In this document: positions 6,358 through 13,230 of the stretch, piece after piece
How positions within the stretch are numbered: position 1 is the stretch's first letter
How the letters are laid out: each line of letters opens with the position of its first letter
Source: Alphaproteobacteria bacterium
GTDB taxonomy: Bacteria > Pseudomonadota > Alphaproteobacteria > JAAXGF01
DNA: 13,230 nt
Direction: 5' to 3'
Assembly (NCBI GenBank): GCA_012267605.1
Contig: JAAXGF010000371.1
Coordinates: 1-13,230 of the forward strand
Position numbers and translations under genes: made by a program
Notes under the pieces: model-generated
Database searches by the model: none
What the model was told of the DNA's origin: nothing
Seen by the model: only the letters and a program-made list of their open reading frames with translations

Positions 6358-8268
6358 TTATTCGTCGGTGTGAAAATGGTCGTAGATCACTTTGGCGACA
6401 GACCGATTTATACCGGTCACTTTTTCGAGATCGGCGAGCCCTGCCTCGGCGACGCCACTTGCTGACCCAAAATGGTTCAGCAGTGCACGCTTTCGCTGTC
6501 GCCCAACGCCCGGGACCTCATCGAGTCGGGACCGGGCGCCCGCCTTGGCTCGCCGGGCGCGGTGAGTGCCGATGGCGAACCGATGTGCCTCGTCGCGCAG
6601 CCTCTGGAGAAAATAGAGCACGGGATCCCGTGGATCGAGGGACAGTGGCGGGAGCTCGGGCCGATGGATTCGCTCGAGGCCGGCGTTCCGCATCGGACCT
6701 TTGGCGATGGCGATGAGCGGTACTTGGTGCACTCCCAGATCAGCGAGCACTTCGGCTGCGACGGCGAGCTGTCCCGCGCCACCGTCCAGGATCACTAAGT
6801 CGGGCCATGTCTCTCCCTGGTGTTCGGGATCATCCTTTAACAGCCTTCCAAAACGGCGGCCCAATACTTCACGCATCATCGCGTAATCATCGGCAAGGCC
6901 AGCCGTCTTGGTCGTGTAACGGCGGTAGGCATTCTTGATGAATCCCTCTGGCCCAGCGACGATCATGCAGCCCACTGCATCGCTACCCGAGATATGGCTG
7001 TTGTCGTAGATTTCGATTCGACGTGGGGTCGATTCGAGATCTAGTCGCTCGGCTATCCGATCCAACAGGCGACGTTGCTCCGCGCTTTCCGATAACTTGC
7101 GGGCGAGGGCTAGGCGGGCGTTTCCGACGGCGTGATCGATCAATTTGCGCCGGTCACCCCGTAGTGGGGTGTGAATTCGGATACGTCGGCCAGCATGTTG
7201 CGAAAGCGCCTCCTCAATCAAAGCTCGTTCCGCAATCTTGTGGCTGACGAGAATCTGCCGGGGTATTTCCTTATTTTGATAAAACTGACCGAGAAAAGCT
7301 GCCAAGACTTGGTCAGGTTCTTCCACGCCCCTGGCTACCGGGAAGTAGGCCCGGTTGCCGTAATTGCAGCCGGCGCGAAAGAAAAACACCTGAACGCAGG
7401 TTTCCCCCGCGTCCTGGTGGATGGCGACAACGTCGGCCTCCGCGACCGACGTGACGTTAATCTCCTGATTGGCCTGTATTAGGTTCAAAGCCTGCATGCG
7501 GTCCCGGTACGCGGCAGCACTCTCGTATTCGTAAGCCGCGCTGGCCTCTTGCATGCGGGCGAGCAAGGATTCCTGAACCTGCCGGTTGCGGCCCGAAAGA
7601 AAATCCCGCGTTTCGTCTACCAGGCGCTGATAATCGGATTCGTTGATGCGGCCACAGCACGGCGCCGTACATCGCTTGATTTGGAATTGAAGGCAAGGGC
7701 GAGTGCGCCCAGCGAAAATCCCATCGGAACACGAACGCAAGGGAAAAGCCCGCTGCAACACCGCTAGTGTCTTGTTAACCGCACCGGCGGAGGCGAAGGG
7801 GCCAAAGTAATCTCCCTTCCGGCGGCGGGCTCCCCGATGTTTGGTGATCTGCGGCCAAGCGTGATCTGCGGTAACCAAAATGTAGGGAAACGATTTATCG
7901 TCTCGCAACAAGATATTGTACGTTGGCGCGAGTCGCCGAATCATGTTTGCTTCCAAGAGAAGCGCCTCGATCTCTGTATGAGTGGCGACGACTTCTACCC
8001 GCGTTGTGCGGGCAATCATGCGGCAAAGTCGATTGGGCAATCGGCTCACGTTGGTGTAGCTGGCGACACGTTTTCTTAGGCTTTTCGCTTTGCCGACATA
8101 AAGCACTCGATCTTTGGCATCGATCATTCGATAGACCCCGGGTGATACGGGAAGAGTTGCCACTGCAGTGCGAATCACCTGCCGTCCAGCAGCGAGGGAT
8201 CCAGATGAGGCCTTGGTCTCTTCCGGCGATGGTTCGCGGCTTTTCGCGGATTTTCGCATCGTGCTCAC
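6358..8268 (-). CDS. uvrC: Excinuclease ABC subunit C
   Basis: UvrC makes the two incisions of nucleotide excision repair after UvrA/UvrB mark the lesion. The domain order is complete over 636 residues. The GIY-YIG nuclease starts at 44 (GVYRM...Y57-V-G) with Arg66 and Glu106. A four-cysteine cluster at C180, C192, C200 and C204 has spacing of 12, 8 and 4, as in E. coli UvrC where it holds an Fe-S cluster. The UvrB-binding UVR motif is at about 234-262. The RNase H-like 3'/5' nuclease has Asp422 (EIYDNSHISG), Asp495 (VILDGGAGQ) and probably His562 (DEAHRF). Two C-terminal helix-hairpin-helix motifs follow (LDEVPGVGRQRKRALLNHFG; LEKVTGINRSVAKVIYDHF). Residues 1-33 are a polar extension. The start is the GTG at 8268 or the ATG three codons later. 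It follows the epimerase stop by 24 bases. Confidence 0.96.
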   Translation of the reverse strand: MSTMRKSAKSREPSPEETKASSGSLAAGRQVIRTAVATLPVSPGVYRMIDAKDRVLYVGKAKSLRKRVASYTNVSRLPNRLCRMIARTTRVEVVATHTEIEALLLEANMIRRLAPTYNILLRDDKSFPYILVTADHAWPQITKHRGARRRKGDYFGPFASAGAVNKTLAVLQRAFPLRSCSDGIFAGRTRPCLQFQIKRCTAPCCGRINESDYQRLVDETRDFLSGRNRQVQESLLARMQEASAAYEYESAAAYRDRMQALNLIQANQEINVTSVAEADVVAIHQDAGETCVQVFFFRAGCNYGNRAYFPVARGVEEPDQVLAAFLGQFYQNKEIPRQILVSHKIAERALIEEALSQHAGRRIRIHTPLRGDRRKLIDHAVGNARLALARKLSESAEQRRLLDRIAERLDLESTPRRIEIYDNSHISGSDAVGCMIVAGPEGFIKNAYRRYTTKTAGLADDYAMMREVLGRRFGRLLKDDPEHQGETWPDLVILDGGAGQLAVAAEVLADLGVHQVPLIAIAKGPMRNAGLERIHRPELPPLSLDPRDPVLYFLQRLRDEAHRFAIGTHRARRAKAGARSRLDEVPGVGRQRKRALLNHFGSASGVAEAGLADLEKVTGINRSVAKVIYDHFHTDE

Positions 8269-8285
8269 CAGGGTTGGTTCCCTGG
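8268..8285. repeat. Small hairpin at the uvrC start
   Basis: CCAGGG-TTGGTT-CCCTGG is a perfect 6-bp stem with a 6-base loop, filling most of the 24-base gap between the epimerase stop and uvrC. On the minus-strand transcript it reaches the first base of the uvrC GTG start and contains the only AGGG-like ribosome-binding candidate. It could lower translation from the GTG, favouring the ATG nine bases on, but no test is possible from sequence alone. It lacks a following T-run, so termination is unlikely. Confidence 0.35.
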
Positions 8286-8292
8286 AAACTGC

Positions 8293-9270
8293 TCAAACCT
8301 TGTGGTAAGCGCGGTACCACTCGACAAATCGGGGAACACCCACGTCAATGGGTGTCTCCGGCCGAAACCCTAGGTCGCGCTGAACGTCGTCGATATCGGC
8401 AAATGTTTCCTTCACGTCGCCGGGTTGCATATCTTCCATCTTGATTTTTGCTTTTTTGCCGAACGCATCTTCAATGACGGCGATGAATCGCATGAGGGAT
8501 TCCGCCCGGTGGTTGCCCAGATTGTAAATTTTATGCGCCGCCGCCCCGTCATTCGGTTGGGGCGGGGAATCGAGAGCGGCCAAAACACCCTTCACAATAT
8601 CGTCGATGTAGGTGAAATCGCGTTTCATATCGCCGTGGTTAAAAACCTTTACAGGCTCACCTTTGGTGATCGCCGAGGCAAACAAGTACGCGGCCATGTC
8701 GGGACGCCCCCACGGACCGTAGACCGTGAAGAATCGCAGACCAGTCGCTGGCAGGCTGTAGAGATGACTGTAGCTATGGCTCATCAACTCGTCCGCCTTT
8801 TTTGTCGCGGCGTACAGGGAGATTGGTGTGTCAACGCGATCCGCGACAGCGAACGGAAACTTTGTGTTGCCACCGTATACGGAACTCGAGCTGGCGTAGA
8901 CCAAATGCTCGAATTCAGCCAAGTGGCGACATAACTCAAGCACTTCGATGTGCCCGACCAGATTGCAGTGAACGTAGGCGAAGGGATTTGTGAGCGAATG
9001 ACGCACGCCCGCCTGAGCAGCCAAGTGAATCACGCGACGCGGGCGATTACTGGCGCAGGCACGTGTAAGCGCACCTCGATCGGCAATGTTGAGTCGATGA
9101 AAGGTAAAATCAGGGAACTGCCGGAGTCGGCCAAGGCGTGCCTCCTTGAGTGCCACGTCGTAGTAGGGGTTGAGATCATCCACGCCGACGACGGTGTCGC
9201 CGCGGGTAAGCAGCGCCGCGCTGACGTGGTAGCCGATAAAACCGGCTGCGCCCGTCACCAAAACCGTCAT
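8293..9270 (-). CDS. NAD-dependent sugar epimerase, UDP-glucuronate 4-epimerase-like
   Basis: The product is a 325-residue extended short-chain dehydrogenase. The NAD-binding loop is GAAGFIG (7-13), the acidic residues closing the second strand are Asp31/Asp32 (VGVDDLNPYYD), and the catalytic Tyr153-x3-Lys157 (YAATKK) comes with a serine cluster at 127-130 (YASSSSVYGG). 'DDLNPYYDVALKEARL', 'GNTKFPF', 'TGLRFFTVYGPWGRPDMA' and 'KRDFTYIDDIVKGV' are characteristic of the group that converts UDP-glucuronate to UDP-galacturonate for lipopolysaccharide core, capsule or other surface polysaccharide. Substrate assignment rests on these blocks; other UDP-sugar 4-epimerase activity cannot be excluded. 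It is cytoplasmic. No glycosyltransferase or other polysaccharide gene lies beside it. The next gene, uvrC, follows after 24 bases and may be cotranscribed. Confidence 0.85.
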   Translation of the reverse strand: MTVLVTGAAGFIGYHVSAALLTRGDTVVGVDDLNPYYDVALKEARLGRLRQFPDFTFHRLNIADRGALTRACASNRPRRVIHLAAQAGVRHSLTNPFAYVHCNLVGHIEVLELCRHLAEFEHLVYASSSSVYGGNTKFPFAVADRVDTPISLYAATKKADELMSHSYSHLYSLPATGLRFFTVYGPWGRPDMAAYLFASAITKGEPVKVFNHGDMKRDFTYIDDIVKGVLAALDSPPQPNDGAAAHKIYNLGNHRAESLMRFIAVIEDAFGKKAKIKMEDMQPGDVKETFADIDDVQRDLGFRPETPIDVGVPRFVEWYRAYHKV

Positions 9271-9408
9271 CTGTAGGACCCCAAAAATTGGCGAAAATCG
9301 CCGCCACCATAGCTGTTGGGGACGAACGAGTCATCATCCCGCGACATGCGCTTCAAAGCACTGGGAATCCGTGACTAACGCCTCTTCACCGGTGAGGTGT
9401 GGCGTGAT

Positions 9409-10338
9409 TCACTCGCCGATGTCGTAAACCAGTGGCGCCGCGCAAATCCACCAGCTTGGACACCGCCGAAACAGTTGTTGTGCGCCATCCTCAGCCGCCG
9501 ATGAACTCGCGAACAATGCGAAACATGTTGCGCCGCTTCCGCTCATGCGGGCCAGCAAACAATCGGGTAGGTCGGAAAGACTCGCTAGCACGTCCGTGAT
9601 GATAGGTGCCAATCGTTCGGCTGGTTGTTCCAAGTCATTTTGACAGTCGGCCAGCAATTTGGCCAATGCGTGCACGCTCCCGGGGTATTCGCTGAAGGTC
9701 GATTGCTTAGACCACTCTTCCCGCCGCAATTCCCGATAGACACGGGCGGTTTCTAGGTCGAGTTGGGGATTGGCGAGGATGACAAAGGCTTCGGGTAAAG
9801 TTGGCGTAGGTTCGATGATCTCCCCAATTCCTGTTACGCGGCTGGCGCGGCCGCCAAGACACACCGGAACGTCGGCGCCAAGCTTAAGCGCTAGGCGCGC
9901 CATATCGTCCATTGAGATATCGATCTTCCACAGGTTTGACAGTGCGCGCAGGGTTGTGGCGGCGTCTGCGGAGCCGCCGCCTAAACCGGCGGCGATAGGC
10001 AAGAGCTTTTCAAGGCTAATTAGCGCGTCTGCACGAACGCCAGCTTCTTCAGAGAGTTGCCGGGCTGCGCGAAGAACGAGGTTTTCGCTGGTATTTGCTG
10101 TTTGCAAAGGCGTGGCGAACGGGCCGCCAATTTCCAGCCGTAGTCCTTCCGATGGCGTGACGGTCAGACGGTCTCCGATGCCGACAAAAGCGACCAAGCT
10201 GTCGATCAAATGATAGCCGTCGGCGCGTTTCCCGACGACGTGTAGGTATAGGTTTATTTTCGCGAATGCGGTACCTCTGATCGCGCCGCTTACCGCTTCA
10301 ACACCTAAATCATCAGTAAATTCAAATATTGCCTTCAC
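9409..10338 (-). CDS. ispE: 4-diphosphocytidyl-2-C-methyl-D-erythritol kinase
   Basis: IspE phosphorylates the 2-hydroxyl of CDP-methylerythritol with ATP in the non-mevalonate (MEP) route to isopentenyl diphosphate. The product, 309 residues, is a GHMP kinase. 'AFAKINLYLHVVGKRADGYH' (24-43) carries Lys27, matching the catalytic lysine; the glycine-rich phosphate loop is 'LPIAAGLGGGSADAATTL' (113-130); and 'LGADVPVCLGG' (153-163) carries the catalytic Asp156. 'MSGSGATCFALF' is the third GHMP motif near the C-terminus. The start is a GTG at 10338 and overlaps the end of the TPR gene by 17 bases, so translation may be coupled; no better start lies downstream before the conserved block. The N-terminus is about 15 residues longer than usual. 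After the stop, 138 bases lead to the epimerase start with no clear terminator. Confidence 0.94.
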   Translation of the reverse strand: MKAIFEFTDDLGVEAVSGAIRGTAFAKINLYLHVVGKRADGYHLIDSLVAFVGIGDRLTVTPSEGLRLEIGGPFATPLQTANTSENLVLRAARQLSEEAGVRADALISLEKLLPIAAGLGGGSADAATTLRALSNLWKIDISMDDMARLALKLGADVPVCLGGRASRVTGIGEIIEPTPTLPEAFVILANPQLDLETARVYRELRREEWSKQSTFSEYPGSVHALAKLLADCQNDLEQPAERLAPIITDVLASLSDLPDCLLARMSGSGATCFALFASSSAAEDGAQQLFRRCPSWWICAAPLVYDIGE

Positions 10339-12100
10339 GCTGCGGATCAGTGCTTAGCCCGTTGGCAATCTTCGACTCGATGCCGGAAATTTGATCCTCC
10401 TCGGGCTCAAGTACCAACGCTCGCGACCACTGGAACCGCGCTTCCACCAGACGGCCTACCCGCCAGTAGGCATCGCCCAAATGGTCGTTGATGGTCGGGT
10501 CATCTGGTCGCAGCTCAACAGCACGTTCGAGGTGAGTGACTGCGTCCTCAAATTCGCCCAACCGGAAAAGCGCCCATCCCAGACTATCGATGATGTAGCC
10601 GTCGTTGGGGCGCAGGTCTACTGCCCGCTCAATCATCTTCAAGGCACGCTGCAAATGGGTGCCCTGATCAACCCACGAGTATCCCAAGTAGTTCAACACG
10701 AAGGGCTGGTTGGGTTCCAACTCCAGTGCCTTGAGGAAATCGGCCTCGGCACGATCCCATTGTTGCGAGCGTTCCAGCGAAATTCCACGGGCGTACAATG
10801 GCCGCCAATGGCGCCGCTCAAGGCTTTCGATTCGATTGAACGCTCGGTCGTAAGCACTCGCCGCCTCGGTCCATCGCTGTTTGGAACGCAACAAATCGCC
10901 AATAGTAATCAGTGCGTCAGCACGCTCGGCGCGCTCCGAGGCCATAGCTGACAATTCCTTGAGCGCTTCATCCGTTCTATCCAAGCTGTCGAGACTTGTG
11001 GCCACCCGAAGTCTGGCGGACCAAAATAGAGGTGAAGAGCGGGAAACCGATCGGTATGCATCGATCGCTTGTTGCGACCGCCCCAGACTTTCCAAAACTT
11101 GGCCGACAAAGAGATGCGATGCGTCGGAGTCCCGCCGCAAATAAATCGAAATTCTCGCATAGATGAGTGCCGGCTCAAGAGCATTTTCCTGAAAAAGGGC
11201 GTTGGCGACACCGAATAAGGCCTCGGCCGCGCCAGTTCGCGCTTCAGTGACCAATGCGGTGGCCGGTTGGCCAGACTCAATGCGTTCAAGCGCCTGTTGA
11301 AATGACACGCTGTCAGGATTGTTTTCCTGGTAGCTTTGATAGAGCTTGGCAGCATCCGCGTCCCGACCAAGCCGTTCATAAAATCCGCCCAGCGCTGCCA
11401 CTGACCGCATAGTGCCGCCCGGCTGCCGTTCAAGAACACGCAGATATGCTGCCTCCGCCGCTTCGTTATTTCCTGAGAAATCGTCGATCAACGCGCCATG
11501 AAAATCTTGGAAGGCGGCAAAGGCCTGAGTGTTCGACAATCGATCGAGCGCCTTGTGCGCTGCCTCGTAATCTCCCAGGCCCACTTGTGTCCACGCTGTC
11601 ATGAGTGGTACGAGCAACACGTTGTATCCGCGCCGTTTGATCTTTTTTAGACGGGTACGGGCTTCCGTAAAATTTTCGTTTTTCAGCTCATGGACGGCAA
11701 GCACGAGCGAGGTATAAGGACCCGTCGATCCACGTTCGTGCAACCGCCGCGCGAGACTGACGGCATCTTCAACCCTTCCCTCGAAAAGAGTGGCGAGGAA
11801 CGTTTCGCGCATTAGGTCGGAATTTTCTGGATCTTCGTCCAACGCGCGTTCGAAATACGCGGCGGCGGCTGCAACATCGTTTTCCTTACGTGCCAGCCGC
11901 CCGGCCAGGTAATTTCCCAAGGGTGAATCGATTCCGCTTTCGGTGGCTGGCGCCACAGCCGCCGACGCGTGGGAGGCGGTCTGTACCTGGTGTGCCGAGA
12001 AATCTGCGTTTTCGCAGCCGGCAAACACCAAGCCAGCAGAAATCAGCGTTGGTCTGAACAGCGCCCAGCGACTCGCAAAGAAATTGGCTTCGTACGCCAC
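10322..12100 (-). CDS. TPR-repeat lipoprotein
   Basis: The product is about 592 residues, nearly all tetratricopeptide repeats. The C-terminal repeats are the clearest, around 'FVLNYLGYSWVDQGTHLQRA', 'GYIIDSLGWALFRLGEFEDA' and 'TINDHLGDAYWRVGRLVEAR', each followed by an 'LxPxD/E' turn. I start it at the GTG at 12100 because a GGAG (12111-12108) sits exactly seven bases upstream. This start also gives a lipoprotein signal: basic residues, a hydrophobic run (TLISAGLVF) and Ala-Gly-Cys29, with Glu at +2, which does not suggest inner-membrane retention. The frame is open back to a TTG at 12202, but those 34 residues lack sense as a leader. TPR lipoproteins of this kind act as scaffolds in the envelope; the partner is unknown. 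It leads directly into ispE with a 17-base overlap. Confidence 0.85.
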   Translation of the reverse strand: MAYEANFFASRWALFRPTLISAGLVFAGCENADFSAHQVQTASHASAAVAPATESGIDSPLGNYLAGRLARKENDVAAAAAYFERALDEDPENSDLMRETFLATLFEGRVEDAVSLARRLHERGSTGPYTSLVLAVHELKNENFTEARTRLKKIKRRGYNVLLVPLMTAWTQVGLGDYEAAHKALDRLSNTQAFAAFQDFHGALIDDFSGNNEAAEAAYLRVLERQPGGTMRSVAALGGFYERLGRDADAAKLYQSYQENNPDSVSFQQALERIESGQPATALVTEARTGAAEALFGVANALFQENALEPALIYARISIYLRRDSDASHLFVGQVLESLGRSQQAIDAYRSVSRSSPLFWSARLRVATSLDSLDRTDEALKELSAMASERAERADALITIGDLLRSKQRWTEAASAYDRAFNRIESLERRHWRPLYARGISLERSQQWDRAEADFLKALELEPNQPFVLNYLGYSWVDQGTHLQRALKMIERAVDLRPNDGYIIDSLGWALFRLGEFEDAVTHLERAVELRPDDPTINDHLGDAYWRVGRLVEARFQWSRALVLEPEEDQISGIESKIANGLSTDPQREGNI

Positions 12101-12107
12101 CAACTTT

Positions 12108-12111
12108 CTCC
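12108..12111 (-). promoter_or_regulatory. Ribosome binding site of the TPR lipoprotein gene
   Basis: GGAG on the minus strand, seven bases before the GTG at 12100, is the best-placed Shine-Dalgarno among the possible starts. It decides in favour of this start, which also yields a lipoprotein signal. Confidence 0.65.
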
Positions 12112-12152
12112 GATAAAAAGCTCCGAAGTGACAAAAATCACGGCGACTAACG

Positions 12153-12178
12153 AATTGGCGCACGTTGATATGCCAATT
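12153..12178. repeat. Inverted repeat upstream of the TPR gene
   Basis: AATTGGC (12153-12159) and GCCAATT (12172-12178) form a perfect 7-bp inverted repeat with a 12-base spacer, 53 to 78 bases upstream of the TPR start. This could be an operator for a dimeric regulator or a leader hairpin. There is no independent support. Confidence 0.3.
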
Positions 12179-12413
12179 AGGTGAATATAATGTCCCCGTC
12201 AAGAATCCGCTAATTTAATCGACATTTTTGGACGACGGGCGACAACCAAATCGGCTGTCTTTCCGAGATTAGATGAGTTGGCCAACGACAAAAAACGCGG
12301 AATTCGAAGTTATCCCCTGGAATATGCCAGGCAAAACACCATTTTTTACGCCAATGCCGCGACTTTGTTCACGAGATTTCCAGTGGCGCGGCGGCTTAGG
12401 GCAAATATCCTTG

Positions 12414-12432
12414 ATTGCATCGCAATTTTTTT
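12414..12432 (+). terminator. Possible attenuator or weak terminator ahead of msrA
   Basis: ATTGC-ATC-GCAAT (12414-12426) is a 5-bp stem with a three-base loop, and seven Ts run from 12426 to 12432. The run ends two bases before the msrA CGGAG. The form is that of an intrinsic terminator, but the stem is short and AT-containing, so it would be weak. It may instead be chance in an AT-rich leader. Confidence 0.25.
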
Positions 12433-12434
12433 CC

Positions 12435-12438
12435 GGAG
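12435..12438 (+). promoter_or_regulatory. Ribosome binding site of msrA
   Basis: GGAG eight bases before the ATG at 12447. It selects this start over the in-frame open stretch back to 12273, and the choice agrees with the signal peptide that begins there. Confidence 0.75.
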
Positions 12439-12446
12439 ACCCATTC

Positions 12447-13106
12447 ATGTATTTCACGATCCCTCGTGCGCAAAATTTTTTCGCTCCATTGTTGTTTCCA
12501 ATTCTATTGGTCAGCACGATGATCGGTACACTGGACAGATCTTTCGCTGCCGATGACGGCATCGAAGTGGCGACTTTCGCGGGCGGTTGCTTTTGGTGTG
12601 TGGAGTCCGATTTTGACAAGGTGCCCGGCGTGGTACGTACCGTCTCCGGTTATACGGGTGGCGATGTGGAGAATCCAACCTACCACCAAGTCTCCGCGGG
12701 AGGCACAGGCCACTATGAAGCGGTACAAATCTTCTTCGATCCGGAAAAGGTATCGTACGAGACGCTGCTCGACGTCCTATGGCACAGCGTCGGTCCGACA
12801 GATGATGGCGGCCAGTTTTGCGATCGGGGCGAGAGCTACAAGACGGCCATATTCGCCAATACACCGGAACAGAAGCGCCTGGCGGAGGACTCCAAGCGTC
12901 TGCTCGAGGAGTCCGCGTCCCTCGACCGGCCAATTGTTACCCCAGTGGAGACCGCGGGACCCTTCTATCCGGCCGAGGATTACCATCAGAACTATTACCG
13001 AGCGAATCCCATCCGCTACAATTTGTATCGCTATAGGTGCGGCCGCGACGCGCGGATCAAGGAACTTTGGGGCGAAGACGCCTTACGGGGGATCGCCGAG
13101 CATTAA
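12447..13106 (+). CDS. msrA: Peptide-methionine (S)-S-oxide reductase MsrA, exported
   Basis: The product, 219 residues, reduces the S-epimer of methionine sulfoxide in proteins. Catalytic Cys48 lies in 'FAGGCFWCVE' (44-53). Glu91 (GHYEAV), Asp126 and Tyr131 (CDRGESY) line up with the substrate-binding and acid-catalysis residues of known MsrA proteins. Cys198 near the C-terminus (YRYRCGRD) is the likely resolving cysteine, though Cys51 and Cys125 are other thiols. Residues 1-34 read as a Sec signal peptide: Arg7, a hydrophobic stretch from about 11 to 27, then 'SFA' before ADDG, so the enzyme should work in the periplasm or be anchored at the membrane. 'SVGPTD' stands where relatives usually have DPTD. 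The start is fixed by GGAG at 12435-12438. It is the only plus-strand gene, divergent from the TPR lipoprotein, and no msrB or electron-donor gene is next to it. Confidence 0.92.
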   Translation: MYFTIPRAQNFFAPLLFPILLVSTMIGTLDRSFAADDGIEVATFAGGCFWCVESDFDKVPGVVRTVSGYTGGDVENPTYHQVSAGGTGHYEAVQIFFDPEKVSYETLLDVLWHSVGPTDDGGQFCDRGESYKTAIFANTPEQKRLAEDSKRLLEESASLDRPIVTPVETAGPFYPAEDYHQNYYRANPIRYNLYRYRCGRDARIKELWGEDALRGIAEH

Positions 13107-13209
13107 TTTTCCAAGTTGTGGCCTGCAAGTCCGCGGAAAGCGTTCAATGCCTAACATCCAGCTCGACAAACGCGTCATGGAACCAGATATGGCAGCGGGT
13201 TTGGCCGGA

Positions 13210-13230
13210 CTAACCCGACTTCCGCAACTC
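13210..13230 (+). mobile_element. Tip of a second IS copy at the right edge
   Basis: These last 21 bases are the exact inverted copy of the left IS tip (285-305). The element would continue beyond the window to the right. Because both ends of an IS carry the terminal repeat, its orientation cannot be told from this much. The 103 bases between msrA and this tip hold no gene I can support. Confidence 0.6.

Larger units (their letters stand above)
12101..12446. other. Divergent intergenic region between the TPR gene and msrA
   Basis: The 346 bases between the two opposing start codons should contain both promoters and both leaders. Visible items are the TPR ribosome binding site (12108-12111), a 7-bp inverted repeat at 12153-12178, a palindrome GTTGGCCAAC at 12277-12286, a weak CCTGG/CCAGG stem at 12316-12331, a stem followed by a T-run at 12414-12432, and the msrA ribosome binding site (12435-12438). 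I could not find a convincing -35/-10 pair on either strand. The frame of msrA is open back to 12273, but the extra 58 codons do not look like MsrA. Confidence 0.5.

Noticed and set aside
8425..8934. 169-codon plus-strand open frame opposite the epimerase
   Set aside because: The minus-strand epimerase has complete cofactor and catalytic motifs here; this frame has no recognisable domain.
9381..9397. CCTC...GAGG stem between the epimerase start and ispE stop as an ispE terminator
   Set aside because: It is too short and has no T-run on the minus strand.
12316..12331. CCTGG/CCAGG stem followed at a distance by six Ts
   Set aside because: The T-run is about 10 bases away from the stem and the stem is only 5 bp, so a terminator is not supported.
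12273..12446. 58-codon N-terminal extension of msrA
   Set aside because: It lacks family resemblance and would bury the signal peptide; the ATG at 12447 has a well-spaced GGAG.
1..13230. CRISPR array, tandem repeats, defence or toxin-antitoxin genes
   Set aside because: No regularly spaced repeats and no such gene families were seen on either strand.

Overview
The window looks like chromosomal DNA of an alphaproteobacterium, probably Rhodospirillales-like. The grounds are a DUF2336 protein (a mostly alphaproteobacterial family), the gene order uvrC-pgsA-moaD-moaE, and a TPR lipoprotein gene running into ispE. This placement is inference from gene content; no rRNA or tRNA gene is present to confirm it.

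Layout: bases 1-305 are the 5' end of an insertion sequence (IS) whose minus-strand transposase runs off the left edge. The last 21 bases of the window repeat the IS tip in inverted orientation, so the segment is bracketed by two ends of one repeated element. Between them nearly everything lies on the minus strand. In transcription order (right to left) it reads: TPR lipoprotein, ispE, a UDP-glucuronate-4-epimerase-like sugar epimerase, uvrC, pgsA, moaD, moaE, then a two-gene ABC transporter of the osmoprotectant/quaternary-amine class (ATPase, then a fused permease and substrate-binding protein). After an AT-rich intergenic stretch comes a DUF2336 gene. The only plus-strand gene is msrA at the right end, which encodes an exported methionine sulfoxide reductase and is divergent from the TPR gene.

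Functionally this is mostly housekeeping: isoprenoid precursor synthesis (IspE), nucleotide excision repair (UvrC), phosphatidylglycerol synthesis (PgsA) and molybdopterin synthase (MoaD+MoaE). Surface or envelope functions are added by the epimerase, the TPR lipoprotein and exported MsrA, and compatible-solute or related uptake by the ABC transporter. Short gaps or overlaps (TPR/ispE 17-nt overlap, epimerase/uvrC 24-nt gap, pgsA/moaD/moaE, ATPase/permease 24-nt gap) suggest several transcription units.

I see no convincing new multi-gene system. The points most worth checking are the IS ends bracketing the window, moaD lacking a normal start codon where one is expected (an ATA sits there), the substrate of the fused transporter (betaine/choline versus ergothioneine-type), a long imperfect inverted repeat between uvrC and pgsA, and a hairpin plus T-run just ahead of the msrA ribosome binding site.
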